Under the pieces are notes generated by a model that did not search any database, was not told the DNA's origin, and saw only the letters and a list, made by a program, of their open reading frames with translations. 64,000 nucleotides of DNA from Pseudomonas sp. ADAK13 (lineage in GTDB: Bacteria; Pseudomonadota; Gammaproteobacteria; Pseudomonadales; Pseudomonadaceae), in contig NZ_CP052860.1 in the NCBI RefSeq assembly GCF_012935715.1, positions 1,612,001 to 1,676,000 on the forward strand, written 5' to 3'. Of the stretch, positions 35,278 through 46,639 are shown piece by piece. Within the stretch, counting starts at the first letter, position 1. Each line of letters starts with the position of its first letter. A program made the translations under genes and the position numbers.

Positions 35278-36842
35278 TGAACCCATCGCTCCCCACCCCC
35301 GCTTTGCGCGGGGGTTTTACGCCAAGACGCAAGCGCCCTTCGATCGGGTTGCTGCTGCCGGTCCTGCTACTGGTGGGGCTGAGCCTGTTGCCGCTGGTGT
35401 ATGTCGGCCTCAAGGCCTGGCAAGCGGGCTGGGCCGAGGCCGTGCACTTGCTGTGGCGGCCTTATGTGTTCGGGTTGCTGCGCAACACCTTGGCGCTGAT
35501 GGTCGGCGTGACCGTGGCCTGCGGCGTGATCGGCCTGTCGCTGGCCTGGCTGCTGGAACGCAGCAACCTGCCGGGCCGGCGTATCTGGGGAGTGATTCTG
35601 TGCCTACCGTTTGCGGTGCCGGCGTTTGTCAGCAGCTTTACCTGGGTTTCGTTAAGCGCCAACTTTGAAGGGTTGGGCGGAGCGATCCTGGTGATGACCC
35701 TTTCTAAATACCCACTGGTGTTTCTGCCGGTGGCGGCAACTCTGCGCAATCTTGATCCATCCCTGGAAGAATCGGCCCGCACCCTTGGCCTGAATCGCTG
35801 GGGCGTGTTCTTTCGCATCACCTTGCCTTTACTGTGGCCATCACTGCTGGCCGGGGCACTGTTGATTGCCCTGCATATGCTGGTGGAGTTCGGCGCACTG
35901 TCGATCATCGGCTTGCAGACATTTACCACCGCGATCTATCAGCAATTCGAGCTGGAGTTCAGCAATGCCAATGCAGCGATGCTGTCGGCCGTTCTGCTGG
36001 TGATGTGCCTGACGCTGCTTTGGCTGGAACTGCGGGTGCGCGGCAAAGGCCGGCATGTGCGCACCGGGCAGGGCGCGGCACGACACGCTGAACAGGTTCG
36101 ACTCGGTAAATGGGCGCCTCTGGGGCAGCTGTATTGCCTGCTCCTGGCGATTATTGGGAGCGGCATTCCACTGGGCATGCTCGGTTATTGGCTGGCCGTG
36201 GGCAGCTCAGCGGCGTTTCCGGTCGCCGAGATCAGCGAGGCACTGCTTTCCTCATTGGCACTCTCCCTAGGTGGCGCCGCGCTGTGCCTGTTGTTTGCAG
36301 TACCGGTGGGCCTGCTGGTGGTGCGCTACAAGGGCCGGCTCGCTCTGTGGGCCGAACGCCTGCCGTACTTGCTGCACGCCCTGCCCGGCCTGGTGATTGC
36401 GCTGACGCTGGTGTATTTCGCGCTGCATTACGTGCCGGCGCTGTATCAGACGTCGGCGTTGTTGCTGATTGCTTATGCGTTGCTGTTTTTGCCGCTGGCC
36501 CAGGCGCCGATCCGCACGGCGCTGAACAAGGCGGCACCGCAGCTGGAAGAAGCGGCGAGAACCCTGGGCGCGTCGTCGTTCAGTGCGTTTTGCCGGGTGA
36601 CATTGCCGATTATTTTCCCGGCACTGGGCGCGGCGTTTGCGCTGGTGTTCCTGGATGCGATGAAGGAATTGACGGCCACGTTGCTGCTCAGCCCTACCGG
36701 GCTGAACACCTTGGCGACTGCCGTGTGGGCGCATACCTCGAATGTGGAATTCGCGGCAGCGGCGCCCTATGCAGCATTGTTGATTTTGGTGTCGGGGCTG
36801 CCGGTGTATTTGCTTACGACGCGGATGTATCTGAGTCGCTGA
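35277..36842 (+). CDS. ABC transporter permease, Fe(3+) type, two fused permease domains
   Basis: A 521-aa inner-membrane protein with about twelve spans, formed of two homologous permease domains. Each has its EAA-type cytoplasmic loop: LEESARTLGLNRWGVFFRIT near residue 160 and LEEAARTLGASSFSAFCRVT near 425. It is translationally coupled to the binding protein (TGATGA). A GC-rich hairpin followed by four T residues overlaps codons 6-14, so expression may drop between the two genes. Substrate is inferred from the iron-type binding protein. Confidence 0.87.
   Translation: MNPSLPTPALRGGFTPRRKRPSIGLLLPVLLLVGLSLLPLVYVGLKAWQAGWAEAVHLLWRPYVFGLLRNTLALMVGVTVACGVIGLSLAWLLERSNLPGRRIWGVILCLPFAVPAFVSSFTWVSLSANFEGLGGAILVMTLSKYPLVFLPVAATLRNLDPSLEESARTLGLNRWGVFFRITLPLLWPSLLAGALLIALHMLVEFGALSIIGLQTFTTAIYQQFELEFSNANAAMLSAVLLVMCLTLLWLELRVRGKGRHVRTGQGAARHAEQVRLGKWAPLGQLYCLLLAIIGSGIPLGMLGYWLAVGSSAAFPVAEISEALLSSLALSLGGAALCLLFAVPVGLLVVRYKGRLALWAERLPYLLHALPGLVIALTLVYFALHYVPALYQTSALLLIAYALLFLPLAQAPIRTALNKAAPQLEEAARTLGASSFSAFCRVTLPIIFPALGAAFALVFLDAMKELTATLLLSPTGLNTLATAVWAHTSNVEFAAAAPYAALLILVSGLPVYLLTTRMYLSR
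35296..35318 (+). promoter_or_regulatory. Terminator-like hairpin at the start of the permease gene
   Basis: CCCCCGC and GCGGGGG close a five-base loop, followed by TTTT. It lies 19 bases inside the permease coding region and could attenuate transcription after the binding-protein gene. Confidence 0.45.
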
Positions 36843-36848
36843 AGCCGC

Positions 36849-36932
36849 CATCACAGGCAAGCCAGCTCCCACACTTGACCGTATTCCAAAACTGGAACTC
36901 GATCGAGCGTGGGAGCTGGCTTGCCTGCGATG
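36849..36932. repeat. Paired REP element between permease and chemoreceptor genes
   Basis: Arms ACAGGCAAGCCAGCTCCCAC and the inverted GTGGGAGCTGGCTTGCCTGC flank about 35 bp in the convergent gap. Confidence 0.8.
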
Positions 36933-36950
36933 AGGCCGAAACAGGCGACA

Positions 36951-38885
36951 TCAAGCCCGAAACTGCCCCAGGCTCGCCTTCAGCTGCGCCGCCAGCCCAT
37001 CCAGCACCTTGCCACTGGCGGTAGTCTCCACCACCGCCTGAGCGGCCCGCTCTGCCTGGGCATGGATGATTTCCACCCGCCCACGCACCGCATGCGCGCC
37101 TTGCGCCTGATGCTCAGCCGCACGGGTCGCCAGGCCAATCGCCGCATGCACCTGCTCTACCGAGGCCTGCACCGACTGTTGCAGGCGCACGCTGTCGCGC
37201 AACACCAGCAAACCTTCGCTGGCCTGGCGCCCGGCCTTGCCGATGGTCTCCACCGCCTCACGGGCGCCTTGCTGCAACGCCACGATGTGGGCCTGGATAT
37301 CACCGGTAGAACTCTGGGTTTTACTGGCCAGGGCACGTACCTCGTCCGCCACCACCGCAAAACCGCGACCGGTCTCACCAGCCCGGGCCGCTTCGATCGC
37401 CGCATTGAGCGCCAGCAGGTTGGTTTGCTCGGCAATCCCGTGGATCACCGTCAGGACCACCTCGATCTGCTCGCTCTGCTGAGCCAGCCGCTCGATCACC
37501 CTGGACCCGGCCTGCACCTGCCCCGCCAACGCCTCGATCAGGCTGCCGACTTCGGCAGAAGTACGTGAGTTCTCATCAGTCGCCTGGCGAATATCCACCA
37601 CCTGCTGCAACGCTGCCTGCATCGCATGGCTTTCCGCCTGGGCCTCATCCGCCATTTGCGACAGCGCCCGCAGGCTCTCCGCAACTTCATCACGCTGTAA
37701 GCCGGCGGCCGCGTCGGCGCCGGCATTGCGCAAGGTCATCGCACCGATTTCCACGCCGGTACGCTGGGCCACATCGCCCGCCTCACGCACGATCGGCTGC
37801 AACTTATCCACAAAGCGATTGACCGCCGAGGCCATGTCGCCGATTTCGTCCTGGCTGTTGATCTGCACGCGCTTGGTCAGGTCGCCCTCTCCCGCGGCCA
37901 GATCGTCCATCGCTGCAATCAACAACTTCAGGCGATTGACCACGCGACGCCCGAGCACCACGGCAATCAGCAACAGCACACCAAAGCCGACCACCGCCAG
38001 GCCCATGCCGATACGCCAGCGCAACGTGCCCGCCGCCTCTTGCACGGCATGGGTGGTATTGGCGGTCATCTGGGTGGCCGTGGCTTGCGCCGACTGCAAG
38101 CGCGCGCCCATCGCCGAAGCGCTGTCAGCTGCGGCCCCCTTGAGGCTGTCGCCCACCAGTTGATCACTGCTGGCAATCAGCGCGGCAAAACGCTTATCCA
38201 GTGCGGCCAAGTCGACGTCCACCGAAGCAGTTGAAACCCCCATGATGACCTTGCCGATCTCCACGCCGTTGGGGCTGATGGACGCCTCAAGGTAGTAAAC
38301 CGACGGATCGTTTTTCGCCGCATCCAGCACCTTGTCCAGAGCACGCTCGCCCTGCCCTTTCTCCAGCAGCGCCGCATTAATCGGGTTTTCCCGGTTCAGG
38401 TAGCGGGTGAGATGCTGGCCAGTGGCGTCGTCGTAGACCACGAACAACACATTGGGATTGCGCTGGGCACGCCGGGCGAATTCCGACAGGGTCGGCACGT
38501 CGCTGTCCCACATGGCGCGGGGCGCCACGGAAGCCAGCAGCTGCGCCATATCATTGGCGGAGTCCTTCAGGTCTTTTTCCAGGGTCGCACGCAGTTGCTT
38601 CTGCTCGTCCTGCAGACGCGTGGAAAGCCCTGCCGTCAGACGCTGGCGGGTGCTGGAAGACAGGCTGTCCAGACTGGAGGTGACTTCCTTGCCAGCCTGG
38701 GCCAGTTCGCCGGAGAGTTTCTGACTGTCGACACCCAGCCGATTACCTAAATCAGCTTCCAGCGCGGTGACCGTGCTCCGAGTCAGCGCGACCGCCACCA
38801 GCACTTGCACCAAAAGAGCGATACCTAGGGTAACGAACACCGGCCGCAACAGTCGGCTTTGTAACAATGAGAGAACGGCAGACAT
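36951..38885 (-). CDS. Methyl-accepting chemotaxis protein
   Basis: A 644-aa chemoreceptor. The first membrane segment is at about residues 15-35, a periplasmic ligand region covers about 36-300 with a helical part followed by a compact domain ([15 protein letters not shown]...), a second membrane segment is near 305-328 ([20 protein letters not shown]), then HAMP ([19 protein letters not shown]), then the signalling domain with the conserved tip [20 protein letters not shown] near 515. The start with GGAGGG eight bases upstream was chosen over an upstream ATG. The ligand is unknown and the periplasmic domain was not recognised. It is a single gene. Confidence 0.92.
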   Translation of the reverse strand: MSAVLSLLQSRLLRPVFVTLGIALLVQVLVAVALTRSTVTALEADLGNRLGVDSQKLSGELAQAGKEVTSSLDSLSSSTRQRLTAGLSTRLQDEQKQLRATLEKDLKDSANDMAQLLASVAPRAMWDSDVPTLSEFARRAQRNPNVLFVVYDDATGQHLTRYLNRENPINAALLEKGQGERALDKVLDAAKNDPSVYYLEASISPNGVEIGKVIMGVSTASVDVDLAALDKRFAALIASSDQLVGDSLKGAAADSASAMGARLQSAQATATQMTANTTHAVQEAAGTLRWRIGMGLAVVGFGVLLLIAVVLGRRVVNRLKLLIAAMDDLAAGEGDLTKRVQINSQDEIGDMASAVNRFVDKLQPIVREAGDVAQRTGVEIGAMTLRNAGADAAAGLQRDEVAESLRALSQMADEAQAESHAMQAALQQVVDIRQATDENSRTSAEVGSLIEALAGQVQAGSRVIERLAQQSEQIEVVLTVIHGIAEQTNLLALNAAIEAARAGETGRGFAVVADEVRALASKTQSSTGDIQAHIVALQQGAREAVETIGKAGRQASEGLLVLRDSVRLQQSVQASVEQVHAAIGLATRAAEHQAQGAHAVRGRVEIIHAQAERAAQAVVETTASGKVLDGLAAQLKASLGQFRA

Positions 38886-38979
38886 CGTGAATCCCTCCAC
38901 CTGGGGTGCCATTAAATTGATAGCACCACGAAAGAGAGAAACACAGCAAGGGTCGTGCCGTATAGCAAACAGAAACGAC

Positions 38980-39005
38980 AAAGGGCCCCCGAAGGGACCC
39001 TTTGT
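38980..39005 (-). terminator. Intrinsic terminator after purA
   Basis: On the minus strand AAAGGG(T)CCC and GGG(G)CCCTTT close a TTCG-type loop about 20 bases after the purA stop, followed by GTCGTTT. Confidence 0.75.
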
Positions 39006-39024
39006 GTTTTACATCAACAGCTTA

Positions 39025-40368
<1,344 letters not shown>

Positions 40369-41556
40369 TCAAGAAGCCAGTGGCGATACTTGCCAAAGCC
40401 CGTTCTGCAGAATCAATTGCCGGTCGCAGTCCGCTTCACGGGCGGCGGCCAATGGCTGCCCAGGCAGGGCCTGGACCACACGTTGACCCTCACTGCGCAA
40501 CTGGCAAACCTGCTGCCAGAGTGCTGCGTCCGTACTGTCGGGCATCCAGATACCGCCAGACGGCAGCTCGACCTCAGCACGCCCCAGGGTCACCAGGGTT
40601 TTCAAATCGGTGGAAAAACCGGTCGCCGGACGGGCACGACCGAAGTCGGCGCCGATATCGTCATAACGACCGCCCTGGGCGATGGCCTGGCCAACACCCG
40701 GGACAAACACCGCGAACACCACACCGGTGTGGTAGTGGTAACCGCGCAACTCACCCAAATCAAAATACAGCGGCAACTGCGGGAAGCGCGCCGACAACTG
40801 CTCGGCAATCGCCAGCACGTCGTCCAGAGCTGCCAAAACGTCAGCCGGCGCATTCGCCAGGCGATCACGGGCGGCGGTCAGTACTTCACGGCCGCCACAC
40901 AGGTCTACCAGCGCACGCAGCATGCCGGCCAGGTCGGCAGGCACGCCCGCCGTCAGGGCGATCACTTCATCGATGGCCTTGCGTTGCAGGGCATCGAACA
41001 ACTGTTGTTCCACTTCACCCGACAAGCCGGCCGCACGGGCCAGGCCGCGGTAGATGCCGACATGCCCGAGGTCCATGTGCACATCCGGCACATCGGCCAG
41101 TTGCAGCATGGCCAGCATCAGGCTGATGACTTCCACGTCGCTGCTCGGGCTGGCATCGCCGTACAACTCGGCGCCCAGCTGGATCGGGCTACGGGAAGAC
41201 GACAAGGCACGCGGTTGAGCATGCAGCACGCTGCCGGCGTAGCACAGGCGGCTTGGCCCTTCACGACGCAGGGTGTGCGCATCAATGCGCGCCACTTGCG
41301 GCGTGATGTCGGCACGAAAGCCCATTTGCCGGCCCGATTGCGGGTCGATGACCTTGAAGGTGCGCAGATCCAGGTCCTGGCCCGCGCCGGTCAGCAGGGA
41401 TTCCAGGTACTCGATATGGGGGGTCACGACAAACTCGTAACCCCAGCTCTGGAACAGATCCAACACCTGGCGGCGCGCGATTTCAATGCGCGCAGCTTCT
41501 GGTGGCAGTACTTCTTCGATGCCATCTGGCAGCAGCCAGCGGTCTACCGTTGCCAT
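40369..41556 (-). CDS. hisZ: ATP phosphoribosyltransferase regulatory subunit HisZ
   Basis: A 395-aa class II aminoacyl-tRNA-synthetase paralogue lacking aminoacylation. It begins [21 protein letters not shown], continues with the motif [15 protein letters not shown] and ends with the [20 protein letters not shown] stretch, all typical of HisZ. With the short HisG encoded elsewhere it forms the first enzyme of histidine synthesis and carries allosteric control. It is upstream of purA, with a terminator separating it from hflC. Confidence 0.94.
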   Translation of the reverse strand: MATVDRWLLPDGIEEVLPPEAARIEIARRQVLDLFQSWGYEFVVTPHIEYLESLLTGAGQDLDLRTFKVIDPQSGRQMGFRADITPQVARIDAHTLRREGPSRLCYAGSVLHAQPRALSSSRSPIQLGAELYGDASPSSDVEVISLMLAMLQLADVPDVHMDLGHVGIYRGLARAAGLSGEVEQQLFDALQRKAIDEVIALTAGVPADLAGMLRALVDLCGGREVLTAARDRLANAPADVLAALDDVLAIAEQLSARFPQLPLYFDLGELRGYHYHTGVVFAVFVPGVGQAIAQGGRYDDIGADFGRARPATGFSTDLKTLVTLGRAEVELPSGGIWMPDSTDAALWQQVCQLRSEGQRVVQALPGQPLAAAREADCDRQLILQNGLWQVSPLAS

Positions 41557-41857
41557 TACGCCATTCCCCTATGATCCGGGCGGCCAGCCCTCGGGCGAGC
41601 CTTGAGTGAAGCAGAAAATACCCGGCCCCTGCATAAACCACGCGCAAGAGCGACGTGACGAACGACCAACAATCGGCCTCGTCGGGCACTTTCCTCGAAA
41701 AACCTGTGGCGTCTGCGGCGCAAAACCACAATCAAACATGCAGACGCAAAAAAGCCGGGAATTTCCCGGCTGCCGCATCATACACCCGTTTTCTGAAAGG
41801 ATCACCCCGCCCGGCATTTTAGCCGCCCGACGGAGTGATTATCAGACTACATGGGGG
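41557..41857. other. Gene-free interval between hflC and hisZ
   Basis: No coding sequence with a ribosome-binding site is apparent. The interval contains one clear intrinsic terminator for the hfq-hflX-hflK-hflC transcript (41748-41770) and presumably the hisZ-purA promoter, which I could not place. Confidence 0.6.
41748..41770 (-). terminator. Intrinsic terminator of the hfq-hflXKC transcript
   Basis: GCCGGG and CCCGGC flank a short A/T-rich loop and are followed, in the minus direction, by TTTTTT. It lies about 90 bases after the hflC stop. Confidence 0.85.
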
Positions 41858-42727
41858 TTACTTGGACTTTTCCAGGTAGCGGAAGAAATCGCTACTTGGG
41901 TCCAGCACCATGACGTCGGTTTTGTTCGCGAAGCTTTCACGGTAGGCACGCAGGCTACGGTAGAACGCGTAGAACTCCTGGTCCTGGCCGTACGCCTTGG
42001 CGTAGATCGAAGCGGCTTGAGCATCACCATCACCACGGGCCTCTTCAGACTCGCGATAGGCTTCAGCCAACAGTACGCGACGCTGACGGTCGGCATCCGC
42101 ACGGATCCCCTCTGCCAGCTCGTTACCCTTGGCGCGGTGCTCACGAGCCTCGCGCTCACGCTCGGTGCTCATACGCTCGAACACGCTGCGGTTCACTTCC
42201 TTCGGAAGGTCGATGGCCTTGACCCGAACATCGATGACTTCGATGCCCAGCTCTTTTTCCGCCATCGCGTTCAACGAACGCGTGATGTCCGCCATCAGCG
42301 CGTCACGTTCACCGGATACCACCTCGTGCAGGGTGCGCTTACCAAACTGGTCACGCAGGCCCGATTCCAGACGGCGCGACAAACGCTCGTCAGCAATCTG
42401 CTTGAGGCCGGAAGTCGCGGTGTAGAAGCGCTCGGCATCCTTGACGCGCCACTTGGCGTAGGCGTCAACCATCACAGCTTTCTTTTCCAGGGTCAGGAAG
42501 CGTTGTGTCGGTGCATCCAGGGTCATCAGGCGGCCGTCGAACTTGCGCACCTGGTTGACGTAGGGGACTTTCACATGCAGGCCCGGCTGGACATCCGCCT
42601 GAACCACGCGACCGAATTGCAGCAACACCGCGCGCTCGGTCTGAGACACGATATAGAAGCAGTTCCAGGCAGCGATGACCACGACGACGCCCACAATCAG
42701 GGCGGTCAGCGATTTATTGCTCATCAA
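41858..42727 (-). CDS. hflC: HflC, SPFH-domain regulator of the FtsH protease
   Basis: A 289-aa inner-membrane protein with one N-terminal span (LTALIVGVVVVIAAWNCFYIV) and a large periplasmic SPFH/band-7 domain (TERAVLLQFGRVVQADVQPG...). A long helical region rich in Glu, Arg and Ala follows at about 185-240. HflC pairs with HflK around FtsH and limits its access to membrane proteins. Its start overlaps the hflK stop by four bases. Confidence 0.95.
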   Translation of the reverse strand: MMSNKSLTALIVGVVVVIAAWNCFYIVSQTERAVLLQFGRVVQADVQPGLHVKVPYVNQVRKFDGRLMTLDAPTQRFLTLEKKAVMVDAYAKWRVKDAERFYTATSGLKQIADERLSRRLESGLRDQFGKRTLHEVVSGERDALMADITRSLNAMAEKELGIEVIDVRVKAIDLPKEVNRSVFERMSTEREREAREHRAKGNELAEGIRADADRQRRVLLAEAYRESEEARGDGDAQAASIYAKAYGQDQEFYAFYRSLRAYRESFANKTDVMVLDPSSDFFRYLEKSK

Positions 42728-43899
42728 CGACTCTCCCTGGTACGTGTTTGCTGTTGCAGCAAGTCAGCGGCCGCACGGGCACTGGCTTCATTGGCAGCAG
42801 CATTGGAACCGGTGGACGGTGCGCTGGTGCCGCTACGACCACCTTCGATCATCTTGTCCAGCGGCAGGTACAGCAGATTGTTCTGCCCGCCCTTGCTGCC
42901 GGTCACGAGAACCTTGCTGGTGTTGCTGAAGACTTCCTGCATGGTGTCCAGGTACAGACGCTCACGGGTGACTTCCGGTGCCTTGCGGTACTCGGCCACC
43001 AGTTTGGTGAAGCGGTCTGCCTCACCCTTGGCGCGGGAAACCACTTCGTCGCGGTAACCGTTGGCATCTTCAAGGATGCGCTGGGCCTGACCACGGGCTT
43101 CCGGCACGACGCCGTTGGCGTAGGTTTCAGCCTGGTTGCGCGAACGCTGCTCGTCTTCACGGGCGCGGATCACGTCATCGAAGGCTTCCTGCACTTCACG
43201 CGGTGCCGCTGCGCTCTGTACGTTGACCTGGGTCACGGTGATACCGGTGCGATAGGTGTCGAGGAACCGTTGCAGGCGCTCCTTGATTTCGCTGGCCATC
43301 AATTCACGACCTTCGGTCAGCACCTGGTCCATTGCGGTGGAACCCACCACGTGGCGCAGGGCGCTTTCAGTCGCATGTTGCAGGCTGATTTCCGGCTGAT
43401 CGACGTTCAGCACGAAGTCCTGCAGGTTGCTGATCTTGTACTGCACGGTCAGCGGCACTTCGACGATGTTCTCGTCTTCGGTCAGCATCTGGCCCTGCTT
43501 GGTGTAGGCACGCTCACGCGTGACGTTCTCCATGTACTTTTTATCGATCGGCGGGAAGTAGATGTTCAGGCCCGGGCCAACGGTCTCGTAGTACTTGCCG
43601 AAGCGCAGCACCACGGCTTGCTCCTGCTCGTCCACGACATAGACCGCGCTGTACAGCCAAACAGCCGCCAGCACGACGAGGCCGATGCCGAGCAGGCCGT
43701 AACCACCGCCCTTGCTCGTACGACCGCCTTCGTCACCACCACGTTTTTTCCCACCACCGAACAACCCATTCAGGCTTTCCTGCAGCTTTCGGAAGGCCTC
43801 GTCGAGATCTGGTGGCCCCTTGCGGTCGCCATTATTGCGGCGTTTACCACCCCAAGGATCCTGATTATTCGAGTTGCCACCCGGCTCATTCCAAGCCAT
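42724..43899 (-). CDS. hflK: HflK, SPFH-domain regulator of the FtsH protease
   Basis: A 391-aa inner-membrane protein. It starts with a Gly/Asn/Lys-rich cytoplasmic segment (MAWNEPGGNSNNQDPWGGKR), then a membrane span near residues 60-80 (LLGIGLVVLAAVWLYSAVYV), the SPFH domain and a helical region, with a disordered Ser/Ala-rich tail. The start at 43899 has GGAG upstream and matches the HflK N-terminal signature. It overlaps hflC by four bases. Confidence 0.95.
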   Translation of the reverse strand: MAWNEPGGNSNNQDPWGGKRRNNGDRKGPPDLDEAFRKLQESLNGLFGGGKKRGGDEGGRTSKGGGYGLLGIGLVVLAAVWLYSAVYVVDEQEQAVVLRFGKYYETVGPGLNIYFPPIDKKYMENVTRERAYTKQGQMLTEDENIVEVPLTVQYKISNLQDFVLNVDQPEISLQHATESALRHVVGSTAMDQVLTEGRELMASEIKERLQRFLDTYRTGITVTQVNVQSAAAPREVQEAFDDVIRAREDEQRSRNQAETYANGVVPEARGQAQRILEDANGYRDEVVSRAKGEADRFTKLVAEYRKAPEVTRERLYLDTMQEVFSNTSKVLVTGSKGGQNNLLYLPLDKMIEGGRSGTSAPSTGSNAAANEASARAAADLLQQQTRTRESR

Positions 43900-43995
43900 A
43901 GCGCTCTCCATCTGATAAAGCAAAGACGCACCCACGGCGCGCCGACCAATGCTACAGAATGCCTGTCACAGCGGCACAACCGCTTTCTCAGGCTT

Positions 43996-45297
43996 TTATT
44001 GCAAAGTGTGTTGTTCGATGAACTCCGTCGGCACAACGCCTTCACGGCTGACCAGCCGATTCAGCTCCGAGCGCGGCAATCGAACGGCCAGCAAGCTGAC
44101 GCCTTCTTCGTCGTGTTCTTCTTTCTGTACCGCGCCCAGCTCGAAAAACTGTGCACGCAGTCGAGCAAAACGCTGAGGCAAGCGCAAGGTGCCGACAAAC
44201 AAATCGCTGCCCAACAACTCGGCAATGGCCTGTTCAAGCAATTCCAGGCCACTGCCATCACGCGCCGACAGCCAGACCCGCTGGGGCTTGCCGTTCTCGT
44301 CGCGCTGGATTTGTGGCTCAACGCCTTCAAGCAAATCGAGTTTGTTATAGACCTCGAGGATCGGCAAGTCCTGGGCACCAATCTCGCCCAGCACCACCAT
44401 GACCTGTTCAATCTGCAACATGCGATCCGGTTCTGCCGCATCGATCACGTGCAACAGCAGGTCGGAATTGCTCGACTCTTCGAGCGTAGACCGAAATGCC
44501 TCGACCAGCTTGTGGGGCAGGTGACGAATGAAACCCACGGTATCGGCCAGGACAATCGGCCCCAGGTCGTCCAGCTCCAGACGGCGCAAGGTCGGGTCGA
44601 GGGTCGCAAACAGTTGGTCGGCCGCGTACACGTCCGATTTCGTCACGTTATTGAAGAGCGTGGATTTGCCGGCGTTGGTATAGCCCACCAGGGAAACGGT
44701 AGGGATATCCGCACGCATGCGGCCACGGCGCGATTGTTCGCGCTGGCTGCGCACCTTTTCCAGGCGGCCCTTGATCTGTCGCAGGCGCACCCGCAGCAGG
44801 CGCCGGTCGGTTTCCAGCTGGGTTTCACCCGGGCCGCGCATGCCGATACCGCCACCCTGACGCTCAAGGTGAGTCCAGCCACGAACCAGCCGGGTGCTCA
44901 TGTGGTCAAGCTGGGCCAGTTCTACCTGGAGCTTGCCTTCATGGGTACGGGCGCGTTGGGCAAAAATATCGAGAATCAGACCCGTGCGGTCGATCACGCG
45001 ACACTCGAAGACACGTTCGAGGTTACGTTCCTGACTGGGCGTGAGGATGTGATTGAAAATCACCAGATCGGCCTTCTCGGCATGAACCAGGTCGCGCAAT
45101 TCCTCGACCTTGCCGCTGCCAATCAGGAATTTGGCGGTTGGCCGATGACGCGGCACGTTAAAAAACGCGACGGTCTCGGCGCCGGCCGAATTTGCCAACT
45201 CCTGAAACTCCTGCGGATCTTCGCGCGCCTCAGGGTCCTGTCCATCCAAGTGAACGAGGATTACTCGCTCACCACCACCGTGGCGCTCAAAGAACAA
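43996..45297 (-). CDS. hflX: GTPase HflX
   Basis: A 433-aa ribosome-associated GTPase. The N-terminal HflX domain includes NHILTPSQERNLE and the conserved DRTGLILDIFAQRARTHEGK, followed by the G domain with G1 VGYTNAGKST near residue 207, G3 ADTVGFIRHLP and G4 NKLD. It rescues or splits stalled 50S/70S particles in other bacteria. The start appears to be TTG at 45297, since GGAG lies six bases upstream and FFERHGGGER is the usual N terminus; there is no in-frame ATG nearby. It begins 12 bases after hfq. Confidence 0.93.
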   Translation of the reverse strand: MFFERHGGGERVILVHLDGQDPEAREDPQEFQELANSAGAETVAFFNVPRHRPTAKFLIGSGKVEELRDLVHAEKADLVIFNHILTPSQERNLERVFECRVIDRTGLILDIFAQRARTHEGKLQVELAQLDHMSTRLVRGWTHLERQGGGIGMRGPGETQLETDRRLLRVRLRQIKGRLEKVRSQREQSRRGRMRADIPTVSLVGYTNAGKSTLFNNVTKSDVYAADQLFATLDPTLRRLELDDLGPIVLADTVGFIRHLPHKLVEAFRSTLEESSNSDLLLHVIDAAEPDRMLQIEQVMVVLGEIGAQDLPILEVYNKLDLLEGVEPQIQRDENGKPQRVWLSARDGSGLELLEQAIAELLGSDLFVGTLRLPQRFARLRAQFFELGAVQKEEHDEEGVSLLAVRLPRSELNRLVSREGVVPTEFIEQHTLQ

Positions 45298-45309
45298 AGG
45301 AGACTCCTA

Positions 45310-45573
45310 TCAGGCGTTACCCGGTGCAGGCTCGGCGTCACCCTGTTCTTCGGTTGCGCTAGGCAGACGAATTGGACGAACCGGCACTACGGTCGAGATA
45401 GCATGCTTGTAAACCATTTGGCTTACGGTGTTTTTCAGCAGGATCACGAACTGGTCGAACGACTCGATCGTACCTTGCAGTTTGATACCGTTGACCAGAT
45501 AGATGGAAACCCCAACTTTCTCTTTACGTAAAGTATTCAAGTAAGGGTCTTGTAGCGAATGCCCTTTTGACAT
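45310..45573 (-). CDS. hfq: RNA chaperone Hfq
   Basis: An 87-aa Sm-like hexameric RNA chaperone that pairs sRNAs with mRNAs and mediates Crc-dependent catabolite control in Pseudomonas. The Sm1 motif ([20 protein letters not shown]) and Sm2 motif ([10 protein letters not shown]) are intact. The C-terminal tail is short ([17 protein letters not shown]), as expected for Pseudomonas. AAGGAGT lies eight bases before the ATG; the longer frame upstream lacks this support. It is between miaA and hflX. Confidence 0.97.
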   Translation of the reverse strand: MSKGHSLQDPYLNTLRKEKVGVSIYLVNGIKLQGTIESFDQFVILLKNTVSQMVYKHAISTVVPVRPIRLPSATEEQGDAEPAPGNA

Positions 45574-45667
45574 GTGCCGCACTCCTTTAAGGATCAATAA
45601 TAAAAAATCGGAAAATAGATAGCTTATGGCCGTCACACCCCCAAGGATAGACGGCAATTGCAAGGAC

Positions 45668-46639
45668 TCAGCTCAATATGGAGACCGTTCCCAAGTATTT
45701 CAAGGCGCGTGACAGATTGTCGCTGTCCAAGCTGTCCAGCCAGTGCAAATCGCTCCAGCTGCGCAGCCATGTGAACTGGCGCTTCGCCAATTGGCGCGTG
45801 GCAATGATGCCGCGCTCCTGCATTTCGGCTGACGTCAGCTTGCCATCCAGATGATCCCAGACTTGGCGGTAGCCTACAGCACGTATCGAAGGCAGCCCGG
45901 GATGCAGGTCACCTCTTGAACGCAGTGCTACGACCTCGTCCACAAACCCCTGTTCCAACATAATTGTGAATCTTTGTGCAATTCGTTCATGCAGCACCTG
46001 ACGATCCGCCGGAGCGATGGCCAGATTCGCCACAGTATAGGGCAATTGTGACTGTCCCGAAGCGCCTGCTTCAGTACTTTGCGCAGTTTGTTTCAGCCTG
46101 TGTTCAGTCATGGTCTGGCCGCTGACCCGCCAGACTTCCAGGGCCCGTGTCAGGCGCTGGGGGTCATTGGGGTGAATCCGCGCGGCGGAAACTGGATCCA
46201 CAACTGCCAGCTGGTCGTGCAACGCTTGCCAGCCAAGGCGTGCAGCCTCTTCTTCAAGTTCGGCGCGCACTTGCGGGTCAGCCGGCGGCATGTCGGCCAA
46301 GCCTTCCTGCAACGCCTTGTAGTAGAGCATCGTGCCGCCCACCAGCAGCGGAATCTTGCCCCGCGCGGTGATATCGGCCATGGCCGCCAGGGCATCGGTG
46401 CGAAAATCCGCCGCCGAATAGCTCTCGCTGGGATCGATAATGTCGATCAACCGGTGCGGATACTGGGCCAACAGCTCTTTTGAAGGTTTGGCAGTGCCGA
46501 TGTCCATGTCCCGGTAAACCAGTGCAGAGTCGACACTGATCAGCTCGCACGGCAAGACCTTGGTCAGCTCGATGGCCAGGTCGGTCTTGCCGGCGGCCGT
46601 CGGGCCCATCAGGAAAATGGCGGGGGGCAAGGCACTCAT
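45668..46639 (-). CDS. miaA: tRNA dimethylallyltransferase MiaA
   Basis: A 323-aa enzyme that adds a dimethylallyl group to A37 of tRNAs reading U-starting codons. The P-loop [12 protein letters not shown] is at residues 11-22, [18 protein letters not shown] near 38 and the [14 protein letters not shown] motif near 290. The ATG at 46639 shares a base with the mutL stop, so it is translationally coupled; this start also fits family length. Confidence 0.96.
   Translation of the reverse strand: MSALPPAIFLMGPTAAGKTDLAIELTKVLPCELISVDSALVYRDMDIGTAKPSKELLAQYPHRLIDIIDPSESYSAADFRTDALAAMADITARGKIPLLVGGTMLYYKALQEGLADMPPADPQVRAELEEEAARLGWQALHDQLAVVDPVSAARIHPNDPQRLTRALEVWRVSGQTMTEHRLKQTAQSTEAGASGQSQLPYTVANLAIAPADRQVLHERIAQRFTIMLEQGFVDEVVALRSRGDLHPGLPSIRAVGYRQVWDHLDGKLTSAEMQERGIIATRQLAKRQFTWLRSWSDLHWLDSLDSDNLSRALKYLGTVSILS

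Noticed and set aside
42748..45531. A 927-codon plus-strand open frame
   Set aside because: Antisense to hflK, hflX and hfq, all with clear family motifs.
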